A DNA stretch of 64,000 nt, from contig NZ_AUFT01000015.1 of NCBI RefSeq assembly GCF_000426645.1, positions 1-64,000 of the forward strand, in the 5' to 3' direction. Shown piece after piece: positions 56,094 through 64,000 of this stretch. The notes below the pieces were generated by a model that had not been told where the DNA came from, made no database searches, and saw only the letters and a list, made by a program, of their open reading frames with translations. The position numbers and the translations under genes were made by a program. The stretch's first letter is position 1, and every line of letters starts with the position of its first letter. The DNA is from Nakamurella lactea DSM 19367 (GTDB lineage Bacteria; Actinomycetota; Actinomycetes; Mycobacteriales; Nakamurellaceae).

Positions 56094-56113
56094 TTATTTT
56101 CCGGCCGGCCGCA

Positions 56114-57082
56114 TCAGGGGATCAACAGCACCTTTCCGGTGGTCCGACGGCCGGCCAGATCCTGGTGCGCGTGCGCGGCCTGATCGAGCGGATAGGTCGC
56201 GCCGACCCGCAGGGTCAGCCGGCCGTCGGCGATCCAGCCGAACAATTCATCGGTCCGGCCGATCAGTTCCTCGCGGGTGACGGTGAAGTCCTTCAGGGTG
56301 GGCCTGCTGACCGACAGGGAGCCCAATGGGTTGAGCCGCTGCAGGTCGAACGGCGGCACCGGACCGCTCGAAGCGCCGAACAGGATCATCCGCCCCCGTC
56401 GACGCAGCGAGGCGAGCGATCCTTCGAAGGTGTCCCTGCCGACGCCGTCGTACACCGCGGCGACGCCGTCACCGCCGGTGAGCTCGCGGACCGTGGCGGC
56501 GACATCGTCGTACCCGACGATCACGTGGTCGGCCCCGGCGCCGCTGGACAGCTCACCCTTGTCTGCCGTGGACACGGTGGTGATCACCGTTGCCCCGAGG
56601 ATCTTGGCGACCTGGGTCAGCAGCAGGCCGACACCACCGGCTCCGGCATGGATCAGCACCGTGTCACCTGCGGCGATCGGATACGAGTCCCTGGCCAGGT
56701 ACTGGGCCGTTGCGCCCTGCAGCGGCAATGCCGCGGCCTGTTCGTCGCTGACGCCGTCCGGTACCGGCACCAACCGATCCGCCGGGCCGGTGACCGCGCC
56801 GGCGTAGGAGCCGGGTAGCGATGCCCAGGCCACCCGATCGCCGACCTTCACCAGATCGACGTCAGCCCCGACCGCCGTGACCCGGCCCGCACCCTCGGAA
56901 CCGGGTACGTACGGCAGGTCGAGCGGATACCTGCCTTCGCGCTGGTAGATGTCGATGAAGTTGACCCCGGCCGCAGCGATCTCGACGGTGGCCTGACCTG
57001 GGCCGGGCTCCGGGACCGTGATGTCGGCCGGGACCAGCACCTCCGGTCCGCCCGTCCTGCTGATCTGGATAGCTCGCGTCAT
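56114..57082 (-). CDS. NADPH:quinone oxidoreductase (zinc-independent MDR)
   Basis: A 322-residue medium-chain reductase. The NADPH loop is IHAGAGGVGLLLTQVAK near residue 150, PGSEGAGRVTAVG is the substrate-domain motif, and the GVNFIDIYQREGRYPL opening fits QorA. The cysteine zinc ligands of alcohol dehydrogenases are missing. It reduces quinones or enals using NADPH. ATG 57082 follows GGAGGG at a good distance; upstream in-frame starts lack a ribosome-binding site. It stands apart from its neighbours by gaps on both sides. Confidence 0.9.
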   Translation of the reverse strand: MTRAIQISRTGGPEVLVPADITVPEPGPGQATVEIAAAGVNFIDIYQREGRYPLDLPYVPGSEGAGRVTAVGADVDLVKVGDRVAWASLPGSYAGAVTGPADRLVPVPDGVSDEQAAALPLQGATAQYLARDSYPIAAGDTVLIHAGAGGVGLLLTQVAKILGATVITTVSTADKGELSSGAGADHVIVGYDDVAATVRELTGGDGVAAVYDGVGRDTFEGSLASLRRRGRMILFGASSGPVPPFDLQRLNPLGSLSVSRPTLKDFTVTREELIGRTDELFGWIADGRLTLRVGATYPLDQAAHAHQDLAGRRTTGKVLLIP

Positions 57083-57150
57083 TCTCGACGTCCCTCCGGT
57101 GGTGGGTGAATACAGGTTCCTCAGGTACGGCAACCCGCACCGACGAACGG

Positions 57151-58566
57151 CTATTCCGGCGACGACGGCCGCTCGCGAATCGCCTTCCGCAGCTTCGGTA
57201 GTCGTTCGGACAGGCCCCTCTCGGCGCCACGCCCGGTCGGCGTGTAATAGTCGGTTCCGACCAGTTCGTCGGGTGGGTACTGTTGCCGCGCAACGCCTTC
57301 GGCCAGATCGTGCGGATAGACGTAGCGCTGGGCGTTGCCGAGCTTGGCGGCACCCGGATAGTGCCCGTCACGCAGCGGCGGCGGAACCAGACCGGCCTTG
57401 CCGGCCCGCACGTCGGCCATCGCCGCGTCGATGGCGGCGACCACCGCGTTCGACTTCGGCGCGGTCGCCAGGTGAATCGTGGCCTGCGCCAAGCCGATCC
57501 GCGCCTCGGGCAGCCCGACCAGCTGCACCACCTGCGCTGCTGCCACGGCGACCTGAATTGCCGTCGGATCCGCCATCCCAATGTCCTCGGAGGCGTGCAC
57601 CATCAGCCGGCGCGCGATGAACCGCGGGTCCTCCCCGGCCTCGATCATCCGGGCCAGATAATGCAGCGCGGCGTCGACGTCGCTCCCCCGGATCGACTTG
57701 ATGAAGGCACTGATCACGTCGTAGTGCTGGTCGCCGTCCCGGTCGTAGCGCACCGCCGCGCGGTCGACCGCGCGCTCAACGGCGGCCAGGTCGATGATGC
57801 CGTCGTCGGCCGGAGCGGCGCCGTCACGTGGGTCGAGAACGCTGTCGGCGGCCGCCTCCAGCGCGGTCAGCGACCGGCGGGCGTCACCTCCGCCGAGCGC
57901 CACCAGGTGCGCCTTCGCATCGTCGGCGATGCCCACCTTCCCGGCCAGGCCGCGCGGGTCCGCCAGCGCCCGGTCGATCAGCGCCTCGACGTCGGCGTCG
58001 CCGAGCGGCCGCAACTGCAACACCAGCGACCGGGACAGCAGTGGCGAGACGACCGAGAAGTACGGGTTCTCGGTGGTGGCGCCGATCAGGATGACGGTGC
58101 GGTCCTCGACCGCGCCCAGCAATGAATCCTGCTGGGTCTTGGAGAACCGGTGCACCTCGTCGATGAACAGCACGGTTTGTTCACCGGTGCGCCGCAGCGA
58201 ATCCCGGGCCTCGGCGATCACCGCGCGCACTTCCTTCACCCCGGCGTTCAGTGCGGACAGCTGGGCGAACCGGCGGCCGGTGGCACCGGCCACCAGGGTG
58301 GCCAGGGTGGTCTTGCCGGTCCCCGGCGGGCCGTACAGCAGCATCGAGGCCGGCGCCCCGCCCTGCACCAGCCGACGCAGCGGGGCGCCAGGGCCGAGCA
58401 GGTGATCCTGCCCCAGCACCTCGTCGAGAGTGGCCGGCCGCATCCGGACGGCCAGCGGCGCGTTGGGGTCCACCGGGTCGGTCGGCAACCGGGTCGCCCT
58501 GGCACCCGATGTAGCCCCGCCGCTGTCGGTCGCCGGCTCGGCGAACAGTCCCGGATCGTTGCTCAC
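57151..58566 (-). CDS. rarA: replication-associated recombination protein RarA (MgsA)
   Basis: A 471-residue AAA+ ATPase from GTG 58566 (preceded by GGGAAAC). Walker A is [19 protein letters not shown], Walker [15 protein letters not shown], with the sensor [10 protein letters not shown]. The C-terminal domain includes [20 protein letters not shown] and the [19 protein letters not shown] [13 protein letters not shown], as in MgsA/RarA/WRNIP1. It acts at stalled replication forks. The start was chosen from frame and length. The gene upstream, GNAT, starts 11 bases before. Confidence 0.93.
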   Translation of the reverse strand: MSNDPGLFAEPATDSGGATSGARATRLPTDPVDPNAPLAVRMRPATLDEVLGQDHLLGPGAPLRRLVQGGAPASMLLYGPPGTGKTTLATLVAGATGRRFAQLSALNAGVKEVRAVIAEARDSLRRTGEQTVLFIDEVHRFSKTQQDSLLGAVEDRTVILIGATTENPYFSVVSPLLSRSLVLQLRPLGDADVEALIDRALADPRGLAGKVGIADDAKAHLVALGGGDARRSLTALEAAADSVLDPRDGAAPADDGIIDLAAVERAVDRAAVRYDRDGDQHYDVISAFIKSIRGSDVDAALHYLARMIEAGEDPRFIARRLMVHASEDIGMADPTAIQVAVAAAQVVQLVGLPEARIGLAQATIHLATAPKSNAVVAAIDAAMADVRAGKAGLVPPPLRDGHYPGAAKLGNAQRYVYPHDLAEGVARQQYPPDELVGTDYYTPTGRGAERGLSERLPKLRKAIRERPSSPE

Positions 58567-58577
58567 GTTTCCCGACG

Positions 58578-59144
58578 CTACCGGCTGGCTGCCGGCGACC
58601 GGAGCCGCAGTTGCACCATCGCCGCATCCTCCGGGTCGATCCCTTCGTCCACGAAGCCGGCGCGCCGCGCCACATGCCGGGCGACCGCGTTCTGCGGACG
58701 GGTCCTGACCACCAGATCGGTGCCGGTCAGGTTCACCGCGGCCCATTCCACCGCGGCGTCGACCAGCCGGCCGGCCAGCCGCCGCCCCTGGACCGGCGGG
58801 GCCAGCCGGTAATACACATTGAGCACCTGCACGCCGGCGCACCGATGGAACCGGATCCCGCCCATACCGGCGACCACCCGGCCGGCATCCGCCGGCCCGC
58901 TGCCCGGCGGACCGGCTGGCCACCAGTCGAGCGGAACCAGCACGGTCCAGTAGCCGAAGCCGTGGTCGGTCCAGTGCTGCAGGATCGGCTGCAGCCAGCG
59001 TTCGGTGTAGCCGAGATCGACGTGCCGCTCCTGTGGATCGAAGAGGTAGGCCAGCGGATCCCCGTGCACGGCCAGCAGTCCTGGCGCGTCCGACAGGCTC
59101 GGCCGGCGCAGCAGGACGTCATCGCCCGGGGTCAGCGATTCCAT
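58578..59144 (-). CDS. GNAT family N-acetyltransferase
   Basis: A 188-residue protein. The N-terminal [19 protein letters not shown] and the acetyl-CoA pocket region [20 protein letters not shown] fit the RimJ/RimL-type GNAT group, with [19 protein letters not shown] as motif B. Substrate could be protein N-termini or small amines. It ends 12 bases before the rarA start codon, so the two may be co-transcribed. A strong palindrome separates it from the upstream aldehyde dehydrogenase gene. Confidence 0.82.
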   Translation of the reverse strand: MESLTPGDDVLLRRPSLSDAPGLLAVHGDPLAYLFDPQERHVDLGYTERWLQPILQHWTDHGFGYWTVLVPLDWWPAGPPGSGPADAGRVVAGMGGIRFHRCAGVQVLNVYYRLAPPVQGRRLAGRLVDAAVEWAAVNLTGTDLVVRTRPQNAVARHVARRAGFVDEGIDPEDAAMVQLRLRSPAASR

Positions 59145-59170
59145 CCAGGTCCCTTCGCCATCCCCGGCCC

Positions 59171-59213
59171 CGGTGCACCGAAAGCGCTGTTGTCGCTCGC
59201 TTTCGGTGCACCG
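59171..59213. terminator. 16-base perfect stem between GNAT and aldehyde dehydrogenase genes
   Basis: CGGTGCACCGAAAGCG (59171-59186) pairs perfectly with CGCTTTCGGTGCACCG (59198-59213) around an 11-base loop. It is only 14 bases after the aldehyde dehydrogenase stop (minus strand), so a role as terminator or processing site is likely, though no clear U-run follows. The GGTGCACC core is itself palindromic and part of it (CACCGAAAGCG) recurs in the dispersed repeat at 32462-32540. Confidence 0.55.
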
Positions 59214-59227
59214 CTACACATGCGCAA

Positions 59228-60736
59228 CTAGCCGATCTTGACGTTGATCTGCTTGACCTGGGTGAAGCCGTCCATCGCACCTTCCAGGGAAACCTCGCGG
59301 CCGATTCCGGAGGTCTTGTAGCCCCCATAGGCCTGCCCGATCACCTGGCCGCCGCCCTGGTTCACCTGTACCCAGCCGGATTCGATCCGGTGCGCTGTGT
59401 CCAGCGCCTCGGTCAGATCGTTGGACCAGACGAAAGCAGCCAACCCGTAGTGCGAGTCGTTGGCCATCCGGATCGCCTCGTCCCGATCGGAGAACGGGAT
59501 CGCCACCAGCACCGGGCCGAAGATCTCCTCGCGGGCGATCCGCCAGGAGTTGTCGCCCATCGAGAAGATGGTCGGCCCCTGATAGAAGCCGTCCAGTCCG
59601 TCCGGGATGTCCAGCGCACAGTCCAGGGCGAGCTCGACGCCCTTCTGGCTCTTGCCGTCGGCGATGTAGTTGTTGATCTGGTCGAACTGCTTCTGGTTGA
59701 TGATCGCGCCCATGTCGGTGGACTCGTCCAACGGGTTGCCGACCTTCATCGCCTTGGCCTTGGCGGCGACCGCGGCCAGTACGTCGTCGTACACGTCGGT
59801 GTGCACGAACAGCCGGGAGCCGGCCGTGCACGACTGGCCCTGCCGGGCGAACCTGGTGGACAGCAACAGGTTCGATGCCAGCGCGTCGACCTGGTCGGCG
59901 TCCCTGGCGGCAGACGGGAAGACGATCGACGGGCTCTTGCCGCCCAGCTCGAGCGAAATGTGGCTGATCCGCTCGCCCGCTGTCGAGGCGACGTGTTTGC
60001 CCACCCTGGTCGATCCGGTGAACGACACCTTGTCGACGTCCGGGTGCTGGACCAGTGCCTCGCCGACCTCGGTGCCGTAGCCGGTGACCACGTTCAGCAC
60101 ACCGTCCGGCAGGAACTGCTGGCAGATCTCGGCCATCTTCAGGATGGTCAGCGGCGCGTCCTCGGCCGCCTTGAGCACCACCGTGTTGCCGGCCGCCAGC
60201 GCCGCCGGGGTCTTGAATCCGGCGATCATCAGCGGCGAGTTCCACGGCAGGATCCCGGCCACCACGCCGAGCGGCTCCCGCCGGGTGTACTGCAGTTGCC
60301 CGTCGCCGGCCGGCAGGTTGACGCCCTTGAACTCGCCGGCCACCCCACCGAAGTAGCGGAACAGGTCGACCAGGGTCTGCGACTCCGGGCGGGCCTGGGT
60401 GCGGATCGCGTTGCCGGTGTCCTTGGCGGTGAGCACCGCCAGTTCCTCGGCGGCGTCGGCCAGCGCGTCGGCGATCTTCAACAACGCCTGCTGACGTTCC
60501 TTGAAGTGCACCGCGCGCCAGCCGGGGAAGGCCGCCCTGGCGGCCTTGACGGCCCGGTCCGCGTCGGCCTCCCGCCCGCGCGGCACCCTGGCCAGGGTCG
60601 CCGACCGTTCGCCCGCCGAGACCACGTCGATCCACTCGCCGGCCACCGCCGGCACCCACTGCCCGCCGATCAACATCGGTGCCTCAGCCACCTCGGTGGC
60701 GGTGGCGGTCGTGCTCTGCTCAGTCGTTGAACTCAT
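59228..60736 (-). CDS. aldehyde dehydrogenase
   Basis: A 502-residue NAD(P)-dependent aldehyde dehydrogenase. The catalytic cysteine is in GQSCTAGSRL, the general base glutamate in LELGGKSPSIVF, and the Asn anchor in GILPWNSPLMI; SFTGSTRVGKHV is the cofactor-fold motif. It oxidises aldehydes to acids. It is the last gene of a run with the MHS transporter and 3-hydroxyisobutyrate dehydrogenase; a gap of 39 bases separates it from the transporter. The group suggests catabolism of a branched or hydroxy acid, not proven. Confidence 0.93.
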   Translation of the reverse strand: MSSTTEQSTTATATEVAEAPMLIGGQWVPAVAGEWIDVVSAGERSATLARVPRGREADADRAVKAARAAFPGWRAVHFKERQQALLKIADALADAAEELAVLTAKDTGNAIRTQARPESQTLVDLFRYFGGVAGEFKGVNLPAGDGQLQYTRREPLGVVAGILPWNSPLMIAGFKTPAALAAGNTVVLKAAEDAPLTILKMAEICQQFLPDGVLNVVTGYGTEVGEALVQHPDVDKVSFTGSTRVGKHVASTAGERISHISLELGGKSPSIVFPSAARDADQVDALASNLLLSTRFARQGQSCTAGSRLFVHTDVYDDVLAAVAAKAKAMKVGNPLDESTDMGAIINQKQFDQINNYIADGKSQKGVELALDCALDIPDGLDGFYQGPTIFSMGDNSWRIAREEIFGPVLVAIPFSDRDEAIRMANDSHYGLAAFVWSNDLTEALDTAHRIESGWVQVNQGGGQVIGQAYGGYKTSGIGREVSLEGAMDGFTQVKQINVKIG

Positions 60737-60775
60737 TGCTCTTCCCTCGATCTCGTGATCTCGGCCGCCGCACCG

Positions 60776-62254
60776 TCACGGTTCGGGGACCGGGACCAAC
60801 TCGTAGCGGCGGTCGTTGGCGTCCAGTTCGGCCAGGTCGTTGCCCTTGGTCTCTTTGTACAGAATGGCACCGATGAACGAGACGAGGCCCATCGCGGCGA
60901 TGTAGACCGCCACCCAGCCCCAGCCGGAGTTCGCCGAGGTGATGTCGGCGACCGGGGTGTCCTTGGCGGCGACGTTGGTCAGCAGTGCGACACCGATCAA
61001 CGGTGCGACGGACCCGGAGACCACACTCGTCAGCTGGGCGCCGATGGATACCGCGGTGTAGCGCATCTTGGTCGGGAACATCTCGCTCATGATCGCCGGC
61101 TGCACCGAGTACATCAGGCCGTGGACGAACACACCGACCACCAGTCCGAGGGTGAACCACAACGACGATCCGCCGTTGCGACTGCCATCGAACAGCAGGA
61201 AACCGACCCAGGCGTACACGACCATCAGTGCCGAGCCCACCAGGTAGATCGGCCGACGGCCGATCTTGTCCGCCCAGCCGGCGACGTACGGGATCCAGAA
61301 CATCTCCAGGAAATGGGCGATCAGCATGAAGCCGAGAATCGGTACGGCCTTGATGCCGATGCCGGTGAGGTAGGTGATCGAGAAGGTGACGACGATGTAG
61401 TAGAGGACGTTCTCGCCGGCCCGGATCATCATCGACACGATGATCTCCCGGGGGTAGAGCCGGAACACGTCGATGAAGGCCGGCCGGGTGCTGACCATCT
61501 CCTCCTCGCGCTCGGTCGCCTCCTTGAAGATCGGCGCGTCCTCGACGCTGCGCCGGATGTACCAGCCGACCAGCACGATCACCGCGGAGAGCCAGAACGC
61601 GACCCGCCAGCCCCAGGTGAAGAAGTCTTCCTTGGACAGGGTGGCGTTCAGCACCAGCATCACTGCCGTGGCGATCAGGTTGCCCAGCGGCACACCGACC
61701 TGCGGCCAGCTGCCCCAGAAGGCCCGCCGATCATTCGGCGAGTGCTCGGAGATCAGCAACACCGCGCCGCCCCACTCGCCGCCGACCGCGAAACCCTGGA
61801 TGAAGCGCAGGATCACCAGCAGCAGCGGCGCACCGAAGCCGATCACCGCGTGTGACGGGATGCACCCCATCAGGAACGTGGCGACACCGACGATGACGAT
61901 CGACAATTGCAAAAGCCTTTTGCGGCCGAACTTGTCGCCGAAATGACCGAACACCAGACCGCCGAGCGGGCGGGCGATGAAGCCGATGGCGTAGGTCGAG
62001 AAGGCGTAGATGAGACCGGTCTTCGCGGTCTCACCGGGGAAGAACACCGCGCCGAAGACCCCGAGCGCGGTCGCGGTGCCGTAGACGAAGAATTCGTACC
62101 ACTCCACCACCGTGCCGGCCATCGAGGCGGCGACCACCTTGCGCAGCGTCTTCCAGCCGACGACCTCCTTCGGCTCACCGCCCGCCGGTTCTGCGTTCTT
62201 GGACAGCTCAGGCGGATTCCCCGCCGAGGCACCGGTTCCTGGGATGTCGCTCAT
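60776..62254 (-). CDS. MFS transporter, metabolite:H+ symporter type
   Basis: A 492-residue protein with about 12 transmembrane helices. It shows MHS family signatures: GTVVEWYEFFVYGTATALG at the N-terminus, GGLVFGHFGDKFGRKRLLQLS in the second loop, and MGCIPSHAVIGFGAPLLLV. Such carriers import small organic acids, betaine or similar with protons. It overlaps the 3-hydroxyisobutyrate dehydrogenase gene by four bases and is followed by aldehyde dehydrogenase, so it is part of a catabolic operon. Confidence 0.88.
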   Translation of the reverse strand: MSDIPGTGASAGNPPELSKNAEPAGGEPKEVVGWKTLRKVVAASMAGTVVEWYEFFVYGTATALGVFGAVFFPGETAKTGLIYAFSTYAIGFIARPLGGLVFGHFGDKFGRKRLLQLSIVIVGVATFLMGCIPSHAVIGFGAPLLLVILRFIQGFAVGGEWGGAVLLISEHSPNDRRAFWGSWPQVGVPLGNLIATAVMLVLNATLSKEDFFTWGWRVAFWLSAVIVLVGWYIRRSVEDAPIFKEATEREEEMVSTRPAFIDVFRLYPREIIVSMMIRAGENVLYYIVVTFSITYLTGIGIKAVPILGFMLIAHFLEMFWIPYVAGWADKIGRRPIYLVGSALMVVYAWVGFLLFDGSRNGGSSLWFTLGLVVGVFVHGLMYSVQPAIMSEMFPTKMRYTAVSIGAQLTSVVSGSVAPLIGVALLTNVAAKDTPVADITSANSGWGWVAVYIAAMGLVSFIGAILYKETKGNDLAELDANDRRYELVPVPEP

Positions 62255-63171
62255 CCGTCAACTCCCTTGCGAGCGGATTCGGAGTCGACGCCGTCCTGCA
62301 GCAGGGTGACCAGGATCGAGCAGTCACGCTCGGACAGGCCCCGTTCGACCAGCGTGTCCAGCCGCTTCGCGACGCCGGCCGCGAAACTCACATCGGTGCC
62401 GGTGCTTTCGCCCGCCTGCAACGCCAGGCCGAGGTCCTTGCGCAGCAGTGCGGTGGAGAACCCGTCGGCGAAATCACGGTTCACCGCGGCGGTCTCCACC
62501 ACGCCGGGGATCGGGTACCAGGTGCGCAGAGCCCAGCTGTCGCCAGACGACACGGTGGCCAGCTGCTGGAAGGTGGCGCTGTCCAGACCGAGCCGCTCGG
62601 CCAGCACCGCGCCCTCGCAGGTGGCCTGCAGGCAGATCGCCAGCATCATGTTGTTGGTGATCTTCGCCGCCTGACCGTTGCCGGGTCCGCCGCAGTGGAA
62701 GATCCTGCCCGCCATCACCTCGATCACCTCGCGAACGCGCTCCAGGATCTCCGGCTCACCGCCGACCATGAAGGTCAGCGTGCCGGCTGCCGCACCGGAC
62801 ACCCCGCCGGACACCGGAGCATCCAGGAACGCGAAACCCGCGGCCTCGGCGGTGGTGTGCAGCTCCCGGGCGGTGTCGATGTCGATGGTGGAGGAATCGA
62901 TCACCACGGCGGTCTTCGGCGCGTTGGCCAGCACGCCGTCGTCGCCGGTGATCACCGCCTTGGCGTGGCTTCCGGCCGGCAGCATGGTGAACACCACGTC
63001 GGCCCCGTCCACCGCCTCGGCGATCGAGCCGACAACGGTGACCCCGTGCTCGGCTGCCGCGGCCGTCGCCGGCTCGCTCAGATCGAAACCTTTGACCTGA
63101 TGCCCCGCCTTGACCAGGTTGGTCGTCATCGGGTCACCCATGTGCCCGAGGCCTATCCATCCAACGTTCAT
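62251..63171 (-). CDS. 3-hydroxyisobutyrate dehydrogenase family protein
   Basis: A 306-residue beta-hydroxyacid dehydrogenase. The Rossmann opening is NVGWIGLGHMGDPMTTNLVK; substrate site residues lie in DAPVSGGVSGAAAGTLTFM; the catalytic lysine is in GNGQAAKITNNMML. Members oxidise 3-hydroxyisobutyrate in valine breakdown, or related acids such as tartronate semialdehyde. ATG 63171 follows a short leader. It is the first gene of the operon and divergent from the LysR regulator, a usual layout for LysR-controlled sets. Confidence 0.9.
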   Translation of the reverse strand: MNVGWIGLGHMGDPMTTNLVKAGHQVKGFDLSEPATAAAAEHGVTVVGSIAEAVDGADVVFTMLPAGSHAKAVITGDDGVLANAPKTAVVIDSSTIDIDTARELHTTAEAAGFAFLDAPVSGGVSGAAAGTLTFMVGGEPEILERVREVIEVMAGRIFHCGGPGNGQAAKITNNMMLAICLQATCEGAVLAERLGLDSATFQQLATVSSGDSWALRTWYPIPGVVETAAVNRDFADGFSTALLRKDLGLALQAGESTGTDVSFAAGVAKRLDTLVERGLSERDCSILVTLLQDGVDSESARKGVDG

Positions 63172-63286
63172 CGTCGAACGCTCCCTTGCTCGTCAGTCCG
63201 GATGTTGCCGCCTGCCCTCCGACAGGGAACCGCCCCATCTTGCGCCGCCGTGACCCGACATGCCAGAACCGAACACGCACACTGTC

Positions 63287-63302
63287 TGTGCAGATTTGCA
63301 CA
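63287..63302. promoter_or_regulatory. candidate LysR operator
   Basis: TGTGCA-GATT-TGCACA (63287-63302) is a perfect 6-base inverted repeat in the 160-base gap between the divergent catabolic operon and the LysR gene. LysR regulators commonly bind such palindromes near their own starts. It lies 29 bases before the LysR ATG. Inferred. Confidence 0.45.
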
Positions 63303-63331
63303 ACCGGAGGCGGCCGGCGGATGCTGTCGTC

Positions 63332-64000
63332 ATGGTGAAGGCGGACGATCTGCTCATCTTGCTGGAAGTGGCGCGTTCCGGCACCTTGATCGGGGCGGCA
63401 GCCAGCATCGGACTTGATCACACCACGATCTCGCGGCGGATCAGCGCCCTGGAGGTGGCGGTCGGATCTCCGGTGATGGTGCGTTCGGCCCGGGGTTGCG
63501 AACTGACCGAATTGGGTAGATCGCTGTTGGCCGCGTCCGAATCCGTGGAGCGGGCCATCGGGCAAGTACGCACTCTCGCACAACCAGGAGGCGTCAGCGA
63601 GCTGTCCGGACTGGTGCGGATCGCCGCCCCGGACGCGTTCGCCGCCGAGTTCGTCGGGCCGGCGATGGCCCGGATGGTCCGGACCCACCCGAAGGTCACC
63701 CTCGAGTTGACCTCGGCCACCCGGCCGGTGGTCCAGGGACACGGCGCCGACATCGAGATCGGCGTCGGATCCTCGGTGCCGCGCTGGGAGACCGTGGTGC
63801 TGAGCCCGTACGTGCTGGGTCTGTATGCCAGCAGCGACTACCTCGCCGACCACGGAGCCCCGACGTCGATCGACGAGCTCCGCGAGCACCGGCTGGTCTA
63901 CTACGTCGAGTCACTGCTGCGGGTGGCAGACCTGGACGTGTTCGAGGGCCTGTTCGGCGGTCGTCCGGTTCAGGTGAGCTCGACCAGCGTCCACGCCCAG
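63332..64000 (+). CDS. LysR family transcriptional regulator (cut by window end)
   Basis: The first 223 residues of a LysR protein. The wHTH is at residues 4-60: ADDLLILLEVARSGTLIGAA, followed by HTTISRRISALEVAVGSPVM. The effector domain starts near residue 90 (ELSGLVRIAAPDAFAAEF) and runs off the window without a stop. ATG 63332 is chosen by family alignment of the helix. It is divergent from the 3-hydroxyisobutyrate dehydrogenase operon and probably controls it in response to an inducer. Confidence 0.9.
   Translation, partial: MVKADDLLILLEVARSGTLIGAAASIGLDHTTISRRISALEVAVGSPVMVRSARGCELTELGRSLLAASESVERAIGQVRTLAQPGGVSELSGLVRIAAPDAFAAEFVGPAMARMVRTHPKVTLELTSATRPVVQGHGADIEIGVGSSVPRWETVVLSPYVLGLYASSDYLADHGAPTSIDELREHRLVYYVESLLRVADLDVFEGLFGGRPVQVSSTSVHAQ

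Overview
The window is high-GC DNA with dense, often overlapping genes, GTG starts and actinobacterial marker genes (whiB7, glnA2, ptpA-SURF1, and the alaS-ruvX-mltG-aroE block). I infer an actinomycete, possibly near Nakamurella or Frankineae. No rRNA, tRNA or CRISPR was seen. The RNase P RNA gene is present.

Layout. 1-6.5 kb: a gene tail, a TetR regulator, gltX, whiB7 with a leader ORF and switchable leader hairpins, then a divergent pair of citrate synthase-family genes (one fused to a helix-turn-helix domain), and glnA2. 6.6-11.3 kb: two alpha/beta-hydrolase esterases and an ATP-grasp enzyme in one run, meeting a dihydropyrimidinase-type amidohydrolase tail to tail. 11.3-16.3 kb: a secreted TAP-like peptidase, a small SPOR-like protein, an RNase II-family nuclease and a lipoprotein. 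16.6-20.2 kb: rnpB, a histidine phosphatase, a zinc-ribbon coiled-coil protein, ptpA and SURF1, an order resembling the Mycobacterium tuberculosis Rv2228c-Rv2235 region but without the RNase H domain. 20.2-32.4 kb: a GH76 glycosidase, then the aroE-mltG-ruvX-alaS operon with a prepilin peptidase, then a DUF2231-like membrane protein and a large FAD/Fe-S oxidoreductase.

32.7-47.2 kb is the most unusual part. It is a single-strand run of eight tightly spaced genes. The first six encode proteins of 271-962 residues that I cannot assign to a known function but which share an N-terminal module; most also carry repeated C-terminal beta-rich modules. One of them contains an OmpA/MotB-like domain. 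The last two genes encode an unrecognised protein and a 285-residue protein with the DxDDTA motif of class II terpene cyclases. Two diverged copies of a roughly 79-nt non-coding repeat lie on either side of this operon. I consider it a candidate undescribed system.

47.2-64 kb: a LysE exporter, a TrpB2-type enzyme, a solo TnpB element of the IS200/IS605 group, a GH13 alpha-glucosidase, an ArsR-MFS pair, membrane proteins, a quinone oxidoreductase, rarA, a GNAT enzyme, and a catabolic set (aldehyde dehydrogenase, MHS-type transporter, 3-hydroxyisobutyrate dehydrogenase) divergent from a LysR regulator cut by the window end.
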